Below are positions 24,823 through 35,300 of a DNA stretch of 64,000 bases, in pieces. Below the pieces are notes generated by a model. The model was not told where the DNA came from, searched no databases, and worked only from the letters and a program-made list of their open reading frames with translations. Numbering within the stretch: the stretch's first letter is position 1; each line of letters begins with the position of its first letter. The DNA is from Antedon mediterranea (taxonomy: Eukaryota > Echinodermata > Crinoidea > Comatulida > Antedonidae): the NCBI RefSeq assembly GCF_964355755.1, contig NC_092680.1, forward strand, positions 14,485,001 through 14,549,000, given 5' to 3'. Position numbers and translations under genes: made by a program.

Positions 24823-25972
24823 CAAGTCGCCCCATCGCAAAGTCGCCCCATACAAAGTCGCCCCTTACACAGTCGCCCTATCGAAAAGTCGCCCCAAAAC
24901 AAAGTCGCCCCGACACAGTCGCCCTATCGCAAAGTCGCCCCATCGCAAAGTCGCCCCAACGCAAAGTCGCCCCATCACAAAGTCGCCCTATCGCAAAGTC
25001 GCCCCAAAACGTTAAAAAATAGTTTACAAGTGCGTAAAATGTTGCAATGATACACAAAATAACACGGAACGTGTAGGCATAAAAGGGGAAGCCCCGCCAT
25101 GTAGTCTCGGGTCACACGATCGGCACGCACCCCAATCATCAGAGAGGAAGCCCCCGACTAATCACTCGGTCGCACTCCGCGGTCGCACGAACGTGCTAGC
25201 TTACCAGAGGCAAACCCCCGTAATTACTCCGCCGTTGCCGTTGTCGCACTCTACAACGCACCATCTGAAGATGGGGAAACCCCGCCGGAGTTTTACGATG
25301 ATATCAGTCGCGTTCGAAATCGGTCGCGATAAAATGATGTTATACGATCTAGATTATTTTTACTTTGGTCGATGAATATTTATTATTATTATTAGGCCTA
25401 TATTAATAATTGATTTTTGTTTTTATTCTACACATTTATACATTTATTATATTATCCTAAAAAATGAGCTGGTATCGCGTAGGTTGAAGAAATTGTAATT
25501 GTGGCTCTGGTAACTAATTTTAAAATCATATTAAATTAACATTTTCGAAACTATAAATCAGGGATAATCTTTTTAAAACTTTCAAACAAGGGACTATTTT
25601 TTTAATGATTTTTAAAAAGCACATCACTCCATTAAAACCTGTAAAATACAAATTAAAACACATATTATGTATATAATAGGATAAACATTAATGTATACGA
25701 CATTTAGCGCGACCAAAGTAACAACGCAATCGATATCAAACGCAACCGATATGATTAAAACCGTGGGCGACTTTGCGATGGGGCGACTTTGCGTTGGGGC
25801 GACTTTGCGATGGGGCGAATTTGCGATGGGGCGACTTTGTAATGGGGCGACTTTGAAATGGGGCGACTGTGCCGGGGCGACTTTGTTTTGGGGCGACTTT
25901 GCGATGGGGCGACTTTGTATTGGGCGACTTTGTATGGGGCGACTTTGCGATGGGGCGACTTGACTGGATCCC
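24823..25972. mobile_element. Foldback element with minisatellite arms
   Basis: The left arm (24823-25008) is about a dozen copies of a unit of about 16 bases, CAAAGTCGCCCCATCG. The right arm (25760-25972) is the same array inverted. The outermost 30 or so bases of the arms match each other as true inverted repeats (AGTCAAGTCGCCCCATCGC at both ends). The core (25010-25760) has a GC-rich stretch with AAGCCCCGCC/AAACCCCGCC motifs and a weak inverted pair around TTTGGTCG. Drosophila FB elements have this architecture. No coding region is seen. Confidence 0.75.
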
Positions 25973-26062
25973 TTCCTTCCCGCCACGATGGCTACGTTAA
26001 AACAATGGGGCCCATGGGCCTAGCTAGCCTACTACTAGACGATTGGCCTATAAATAACAAAA

Positions 26063-26094
26063 CCATGGAGTAAAGAATAATTCTTTACTCCATG
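26063..26094. repeat. Perfect short palindrome
   Basis: CATGGAGTAAAGAAT is followed directly by its reverse complement ATTCTTTACTCCATG, with almost no loop. Confidence 0.8.
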
Positions 26095-27599
26095 ACAAAA
26101 CCCATCCTATCAACCAAACTCCTAAACAATCTAAACCTAAAACATTCTACAAAATCGGCTGTAAATATTGAAGCAAAACAAGGTCCGATCGCCGTCCACA
26201 CGTATGGTGTCCCGATCGTCTAAGTAGGCCTAAAATAAATAGGTTTAGTTTACTCTCCAAAAAAGCGGATACTCGCTCATGCATCAAGCAAGTAGACCAG
26301 ATAGTAGGAAGGAGACCTAGCCGATCCGGCCCAGTTAAAATTTGAGCTAGCTAGTGAAGTAGACCCTATGCGAATTGATACTACCAGGCCTTTTACTATA
26401 GGCTGCACTACACAAATATTCCAACTCTCTCATTCGAGCTATATTATCTATACCATTCCGGTAGGTCGAGTCGACCTTCAATCAAATAGTGTACATCATT
26501 CATGTTGTGATTATAGACGGGGTATACTCGACCCGACCAGTTTGGTATTGTTGTATCTGCTTATCACGTGACGATGCCAGGCATGGGCAGCAGAGAGAGC
26601 ACGTGTATCGTCGTCTCGCTCGATCCTCAGCAGGAATGTACATTATACGTTACGCTTCATTGATTTTGATTTTTCCCTAAGTCGGTGCGAAAATCGGCAA
26701 ACGTAAAGTGCAAACATATCTAATTTTTCACTGTTTTGATGAATTTTCATAAAAAATTGACTTTATAAATGGGAAGACCGACTAAAATTACATCAGATAA
26801 GTATAATTTTACAAAAGTAATTGATATGGTTTATGATAACGAGTCGTCGGAAGATGGACCATTTCACGAATTTCCTATTTTGTAACCACAGTGTGATTTT
26901 GCCGTAGCTGCACTTGTAATCTGGCCTGATTTCACAGCCTTCGTTCTGCTTCACTGGGCGCTTATATAAATTGAAACTTTTACCGTTCAAGAGACAAACA
27001 AATATATTTTACATTTTTTACTATTCATTTTAAACCCGGAACCCCCCTTTAATTTTAATCTAATTCTACCCCTGCATCATACAGGTACAACATTTGAGAC
27101 ATTGACGACGGGGTTGAAACTATTCTGATAGCAATCTTCCAGCATTTCCATTCATTTATCTACACGCTTATCGTAAGCTTTCTAGTAGTTGTTGGTACTT
27201 CCACTGTAAACCACAAGTGAATCAGTAGTTCAATCTAAAAAACAACGTCATACAACCAGACGTGTGTCGAATTATTATTTTAAATGTCTGTAATCATAAG
27301 GAATTCGTTTAGTCTATTATGTAAGTAACTTATTTTTTTCTGTCTGTATTTGTTTAAATACACATTTTCTGGTCGTTTTGATTTCGAGACATCATTGAAA
27401 AAGCTAAGATAAACAAACGAATGTGGAAGGAAAACACGGATTCAATCCTTCCGAAATTAAATATGACGGAATTTGATACAATAACACAAACAGGAAGTAA
27501 TCATTCTTCCTAATGGACTTGTTTTTGACAAAAGTCAAATTATATCGTACTTGTACCACTTCTACTATTGAGTTGTCCACCATGATCATAGTGTAGGCT

Positions 27600-28510
27600 G
27601 GAATGTCATTTATATAAATGTCAATAAAAAAAAATACATTTTAAGGACCAAATTCAAGATGGCCGTCAACATTCAAATAAAATCAGAATATCACAAATAA
27701 CACAAATTATGAATGTGAAACAAGTCCCGGTTTGAATGTATTATCCATTATACAATCTTAACTATGTTATATCAATCTGTCAGTCATCTTGGATTTCAAA
27801 AAGGCCGTGTTAATAACAAATTTAACCCATTTAAAAAAAATGGCGGCCATTTTTAAATTCAAAATATATACATAACATAACAAACATAAATAATGTACGG
27901 CACGGCATTGTTATACTAACCGTTTTATATGATGTCACAACTACCTTATGACGTCATAATTACGTCATATGGTAATTTAAATATACTAATTGGGAAGTTT
28001 AATGTCACATTTATATCTACTCGTAATGCACTTAGGTGGTCTAAAACAACCATTGAGGAAGATACGGGACTTCAAAATGTTAAATGGCGGCTCTTTTGAA
28101 TTTATGCAAATTAACCCACTTCCCGATGTCCGATTTCGGTAAACTTTGGATATGTTTATTTGGACCATATCAACTAGACGAAAACATTCTGTTGAATCTA
28201 ACATATTAAAACAAATTCCTCTTCATCCCTCAACGCTGAATATGAATAAAAATAAAATAAATAAATAAAAAATGTTAAGAAATGAATATTTTAAGAAATT
28301 AATTTGCTATAAATATGATTATGTTAGGAAACGATGTTGATATAATGAATGTGTTAAAAAGAAAGAAATAAATATGCCAAGAAAAAAATATGCTAAAAAA
28401 CTAATACGCTAAGGAGTGAATGTGTTTAAAATGTTTAAGAAATGAATATGTTAGGTTATATGAATATTATGAAACGTCATTATGAAATGAATATATTTTA
28501 GTAATAAAAG
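27600..28510. repeat. Repeat-like stretch: GATGGCSGCC blocks, then degenerate AAGAAATGAATATG tandem units
   Basis: 27650-28100 repeats short blocks such as AAGATGGCCGTCAA, AATGGCGGCCATTTTTAAATT and AATGGCGGCTCTTTTGAATTT. 28245-28505 is a loose array of units of about 20-25 bases, with MAGAAATGAATATGTTA repeated. No gene is seen from 27060 to 29390. Confidence 0.5.
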
Positions 28511-29392
28511 AAAAAAAACCCCATTAAATTAGGGTCTAAATTGTTTTAATATTATAATTTATCAGACCTTAAAATAAAAGTGTACAAAAAATGTGTTGAC
28601 CGTTCTAGATTAGTTGGTGTTGATTTTTATTTAGGGCCTACTACATTAAGCTGTTGTTGTTTCTACATTATCTGGATGTTTTACTACATTAGCGGTGGAT
28701 TGTTCTACATTAACGTTTGTTTGTTTGTAACAGTGTTCATTTGATAATAGTGAAATTCCAGGACCCATTTAGTGTGACCACAGTGTATTGAAACACGAGT
28801 TAATGCTAGTTCTTCTGTTTTCAAATTGCTCATTGTGTGGTTTTTAGCGGACATGGAATGTGAGCATTTCAAACATTCATTGAAATGTCCTCAATCTCTC
28901 TCTCTAACATGCACATCTTTCTTGAGGCTACAATGTTCCCAGTTAAAATAATAATTTAAGTGAACTGAAGCATAATATAATGAACAGACAGACTCACAGT
29001 AGACATAGACATTGGACTTGCTGTTGTTGTTGTAAACCTTCTAGACATTTGGCCAGGTTATAAGTATTACATCCGCCATCGCATACGCTGTCTCATAAAT
29101 ACCAGATGAACCGGTTATTCCAAACAGAAGCAAATGCAGCAGCAACACAACGATCGAACACAAGAGTTTGAAGCAGCAGCGCACACAATTCTACATGGTA
29201 TACATTTGTTTCCACTTATTGTTATTTTGATAACATTCAATCAAGTGTCTCCTGACACAAACTGTTCGACGGAAGAGTATTAATAGTTATAATAAAGAGT
29301 CCTGTAACGCAATTATTAGGTTGTTGTTTTCTTGGCAAAGGCCTGTTGACGAGAAACACTTACTTGGAAAAGCTCTGATCCAGCAAAAAGTA

Positions 29393-32300
29393 ATGGCAAT
29401 TGCGAAACTTAGTCTTTGGCTTATTTCTGCATTATCAAGTAAGTGCTTTATGGTTATTAGCGTCAATATTAATATCTTTTGCAAAAATTCCTTAATAAGG
29501 CTTTAAAAATATTCCATACCATAAATTGAATGTCTTCTAGCCTATGTCTTCGTATTCATTCGAAGAACAAGGTATTGTATTTGGAGTTTCCATATTATCT
29601 TTATTATTTATATGTATTTTTAAATCATTGTAAATGTTTTTTTTTATAGGCATAATTTTTAAAAACATTACTAAATGCAATACGTTTAGCCCTTGGCTGT
29701 ATTGTGTATATGTTATACCCTAATAAAAATTATGTTGATTATAAATTGCTTCTTTTAAAAAATGGCATGCAATAATACAAATAATAAATCATAATGAATC
29801 AGTTAATTTATGACGTCATTGTGTTGTTTATTTTTAGGTACTATTAAACAATTTTCTTTCGTCTGTTTACTTTTATTTGCTTAGTTACTACAATTAAAGC
29901 GCAGAACTGTACTTTTGATGATATGATTTATCCCCTCTGTGAATGGACAGTAGAAGGTTGGAAGGTGAATCACACGCAATCAAAGGTACCAAATTCTAAC
30001 GGCACAAATGCAATAGGTAAAAAACGCGTCCATATTATATTGATCACACTTTATACCGGTACTTATTCCGTAAACGATTATCATGTTGTCAGATTTGTCA
30101 GGTTTACGCGCGCGTTTATTTACCGTAGTATATCATTATTTAAACGCACGCAATAACGAACGCAATAAATAAATCAATCCTGTGTCTTTTTATTAATGTC
30201 GCTCTGTGAAATAAATTCAGCACTTATAAACTATTCTTATATTTCAAGTTTGTGTGTAATAATTTTACCAAATTCGGTTGAGAAGTATAAATATACCATT
30301 GTTCCTCAACATATTTACTGCATTTCTCATTAATCATGAGTTAGTTATAATCATAATATTAATTTATGAATTATCGATTCTACTATTGACATTTCTTATG
30401 CCTATTATTGTGTAATCACGGAGGTTGATTTTGATAAATTTTTAATCCGATGGTCAAACTTATGGTCTATTATTAAATTTGAATTAATTTGTATTAATGT
30501 GTTCATTTTAATCCTTTGATGATTAAGTAACATTATTTATCTTAATATACTATTTTAGTTTTTATTTTATGTCTTTAGGCGCACACATGTGGCCAAGAAT
30601 TACCAATAGTAAACAATCACTGTCCTACCAGATAGGCCTAGATGGTAATCCCCTTGATATAGGAGCTATTTTGTGAACCTTTTCACTCCGGGGTAACCTC
30701 GTACTCGTCGTTTAGAATGATAAACTTGGTTCTTGAAGTGCACACGGGTTATAATTGTGTACACTGGACCTACATTTTGTAGTCCAAAAAGTTTTCAATT
30801 TAGCGATTTCTTCCAAGGAACACTGTATCCATACTCTTTGAGCGAAGTGGATATCAAGAATGAAGTTCGGAATATCCGGGCTATTAAAAATATATATAGG
30901 CCTATTTAGGGCATAATTAGGCCTACTTAATTTTGGCTGTTTTTTTTTCAGTGGGAAACTTTATATATGTTGATTCAGGAAACAGTGCAACCACTACAAG
31001 CCCATTCTTAACCACTACTGCTGTTATTGTAAGTATTCAGGGTTGATAACACCCTGACATTAGGCTCTGTCTAACTATCACACCTTATATGACAACAAAA
31101 TATGATGTACTCATATGGACTAGTATCACTACCATATTTGGGCATATCACCCCCTTTTTTTTAACAAACTAGTCTGATAGTGTAAACAGAGCTTTAGACA
31201 AATAATAGCTGCAAATTGATTATTATATCTATTGTGTTAATATACGTATTTCATAGGAAATTATTTAATAATTATGTTTTTGCCTCTAACCGGAAACCTT
31301 AGATTGTGTTAGCTAATTAATTGATTCCAGTTCCGGTAACTTAATTCCCAATTAAACTCAGTATAGCCTTAATAATTTTATTAATAATCTATTTTCGGGT
31401 TATGATAAAATAAATTACATATGTTACATAATAATTTAAAATGAAAGAAAAAACGACCTCTCTTTACAAATAGAGTCCTACACGGCCTAAACGACTCGTT
31501 GTTAATTCTGGTTACAAAAATAACAGAAGTCCTCCGACGAAAGCAATTGGGAAACAATTTTGGCAAATTCTAGCCACGTGCTTGTTAAGCCACTCTACTA
31601 TAAGCCTATAATGATAAAATACATTACTTTCATTTTGAAGGATTTTAAGTTGTGGTACTATATGCACGGTTCTCAGAATATAACTTTGAATGTTTACATA
31701 CAAGATGCTGATAGCATGGAACTTGTATTCACCGTCACCGGGGATAAGGGTAACAGATGGAATGAAGCATCGATAAGTGTTCAAAATCCATTGAATCGTC
31801 GTGTAAGTTTGCATATATATTGACGTAAGGGCATCATTTGGTAAATCACGCGTAACTTCTGAAATGTTTACACGATGGTATATAAAGTTGGTACATACTG
31901 TCGATACTGATTTTTAACACAAAATGAAAACCATACAACTAATTAGGTTTAGTTAGATAATTAGTTATTGACTATTATAACGAATTTAGGTTCAATGATT
32001 TGCCCCAAATAGGGGTGTTTTCAGATCGTGGTATACACTGTCTAATAGATGTCGATGCTGAAAAATACCCGCACACAAGAATACGAGGGTGCTTTGAATT
32101 TACCTATCTCCTTCTACGATAATTGTATTAAATAGCTGAAAACCGATTGAACAGCTCGAGTACAGTATCATAATGTTAAAGGCCGATTTTCTTTAAAACA
32201 ATACTATTTTAATAGATTTAATATACGTTTATACAAAATGTTTTGATTTGCGATGAATGGAACATTCCAATCTCATTTCTCCCAGCATAATTATTTAGTT

Positions 32301-35300
32301 TACACAAGTAGGTAAATGTATGGGCCTTTGGGGGATAAACTTAAAACCTTTAGATATAGTATTGCATTAATTTGACAATACTGATAATACGTATTACCCA
32401 TTTTTGAATGTGGGTACTGTTTAGATATATAAACACATATACAAATAAACGTTATTACTGCGAGTATGTCTACTGTTAGATATATAAACACAACACACAG
32501 CTTCTCAACGTTTGTATTAATTACTGATTACAAAAAAATATCGTTATTGTATCGTTACATGTACCTTACTATTTCAATATACTATGACAGTGACAGTTTT
32601 AACAAAGTATTAAATCGCAAATGTTTTTTTTTATTTTTGTTTTTTATTTATTTCCAAACCCAACCACCAGCAAAATAAATTCGCCAATAACAGGAGGGTA
32701 AACACAAAACGGATACAAATACATGAATACTGTATTCATTGGTATAATTATTATTTATAGGCCTAAAAAACATGAACAAAATATTTCGTTACTGAGTGGA
32801 TAAAGAATATATTTAAAAATTGTTCCTCTTTGTACCCATCCTCTTCCCCATCTCTCAACCCTAATGTTACATACAGAACACAAATTGAGTTTGTTTATTA
32901 TAAAAAATGTGGACTTATTTTGTGACAAGTTTCTTTTTATGAATTCCCAGTAGTAGTTAACTACATAAATCATCGTGTCTATGTATTCGTTTCTGTAAAT
33001 ACGTTTCTGCGGTACGTACATTTGAAATCGCAAGTTTTTTTACGCTGAAATGACTGTGTATTCGAGAACCATCTGTGGACACGACCATCTAGTATTCAAT
33101 AATTATAGTTAGCGTCTTATCTTAAAACATTAACGATTCAATTATCTATTGTATCTTTTATAACTGTATCATTCAATTTCAGATTGTCGTTGAGGGACAG
33201 GTAAATAGTTTTGCTGGTATTATTGGACTTGATGATTTTATAATTTCTAACACTAGTAAGTATTTTTCATAACGTAATATTAAACAAAATCTAATTCCTT
33301 TTGTTTTGTTTTTAGCTATGATTAAATAGTGTAGGCCTACTGTTACGTAACAAGCGTAATATGTATTTATCAAAATACAAATTAAAATTTGAATAGTTGA
33401 CAAAATAGTGATGCCACTTAAAATGATCTGGCTTATCTAATAATAGCTACTGTATGGGTAGCTTTACTTCCAGTAAATGTAACTGCTGTGTGTGTAATCA
33501 ATCCTGACAGTGACTTATTTATTGAGGGTGATATAGCATAATAACATAACATCAGCCTTTATGTTATATCAATTAAACTTTTTTCAAAGAACTCGATTGC
33601 TGAAATTTCGCTGCTTTCTAAACTGTATTTTAGGGTGAAAGTTCAGTTAAAAATCTAATAAACACAAACAATAATTTATTTGTAGGTTCTAAAAACGACG
33701 GATCATGTGACTTCGAAGAAGGCGACATTTGTAATTATAGACAGGTACTCGCTGATGATTTTGACTGGGTAAGACAAACAGGGAAAACGCCTACGAATGG
33801 AACAGGCCCACCCTCTGGTCATACTGCCAACAATTCTACTTTTGGAGGTATGGATCTTCTATACTTTATGTAAAATACTGTATTTCCGTTAAATTCATTG
33901 TTTTTTGTTTGGAATTGCAAATATTTTTAAAAGCTGACGTAATGCTGATTTTTTAAATTACATTGTATTGGTGGTACACACAGAGCCGCTCGGTAGACCC
34001 TAGCAACAATTATACTTTTGGAGGTATGGATCTTCTATACTTTATGTAAAATACTGTATTTCCGTTAAATTCATTGTTTTTTGATTGCAAATATTTTTAA
34101 AAGCTGACGTAATGCTGATTTTTGAAATTACATTGTATTGGTGGTACACACAGAGCCGCTCGGTAGACCCTAGCACCTATACACAAAGTCTGTCTAAGTA
34201 AATGAATAATAATTCCTTCTAAGCCTCTCTGCACATTCTGTATATTTCTCAGGTTTCTACATGTATATAGAATCGTCGTCTCATACGGAAGGTCAGGCCG
34301 CCAGAATTGCGACGCCACCAATAGGCCCAGCGTCTGCTATATGTGTATCATTTTGGTACTACATGTACGGTGATAGCAGTGAACGAAGCATTGGACCGTA
34401 CGTTACTTGTTTAATTCCGTATAAAATAAGAAATCAAATTGCAATGAACGTTGAAATCCTAATGAACAATATTAAAACATTGTCAATGTATTGCATCCCG
34501 ATACGATTACGGGTCATGTGTTGATAATATATTAAAAAATAACAGATTATCAACTTATTCTGTAGTGCGCCCTCTCTATCGTCACACAAATTGGTTCTAT
34601 GGCACGACGAAATCTCTGATCTGCTGGTTCTTCGTCACTCCACACGGGCTTAATTCACACTTTAATGTGCTATATTGTCTCCTGTTATTTTAGATTGAAT
34701 GTTTACAAAACAGATGTCAATTCCGACGATCTTACATATAGTCTGTTTAGTTTACATGGTAACCAAGGAAACAAATGGTACGATATAAAAATCAATATCA
34801 GATCTTATAGAGAATTTCAGGTTCGTAATTTTACGATTCATAATTTAAAAAATGTTTAATTAACAATTTAGTTGCATTTAGCAAATTTTATTTACAATAA
34901 CCGATGTGTGGTCGTGTTTCCACGTACATGTTTCTCTTTTTTACAAGCTACGTACACAGTTTCAATTATCAGGGAGTTTTCGCAAGTAGAGCACGTAAAA
35001 GTTAACTTTAACGCTATTTCCCAACATACAACGCGCAAGCTCCGCCCAATTTGTAAACAAATCGATCTGCGCATGCGCAAGAATTACGAAAAACTTTAGT
35101 TACGTGCGTCGTGTCGAGAACCTTATTTCTAAAAAATAGCGTCAATTAAAACCGTTAACCGAGGGCGTCGAAACATGGAAGAAGAATTAAATATCTCCAA
35201 AATTATTAAGAAAACAAATGGCAAATTTAAAGTTATGTTTTTAATTATGCCAAACAATAAGAAGAATTGTTCATCGCAATATGCTATTTTATATATATAA

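Larger units (their letters stand above)
24251..27048. mobile_element. TTAA-flanked composite DNA element
   Basis: The left end AGGGGGATTCTGGGTTTAAAAT (24251) is inverted at the right end (ATTTTAAACCCGGAACCCCCCT, ending 27048). TTAA abuts both ends (24247-24250 and 27049-27052). TTAA duplication is the signature of piggyBac- and Kolobok-type elements, but no transposase is recognisable. A short frame at 26769 (MGRPTKITSDKYNF, stop after 38 codons) could be a remnant. The element contains the foldback structure at 24823-25972. Confidence 0.6.

Noticed and set aside
24823-25015. CRISPR-like array of short repeats
   Set aside because: Units are contiguous and degenerate without unique spacers, occur as two inverted arrays, and the genome is plainly eukaryotic. 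It is a minisatellite forming foldback arms.
25624-25986. 120-codon minus-strand frame (SRPIQSRPIAKSP repeats)
   Set aside because: It is translated minisatellite. The frame exists only because the repeat lacks stops.
31512-31814. Minus-strand 100-codon frame
   Set aside because: It is antisense shadow of MAM-gene exon 4, which is supported by family match and phase.
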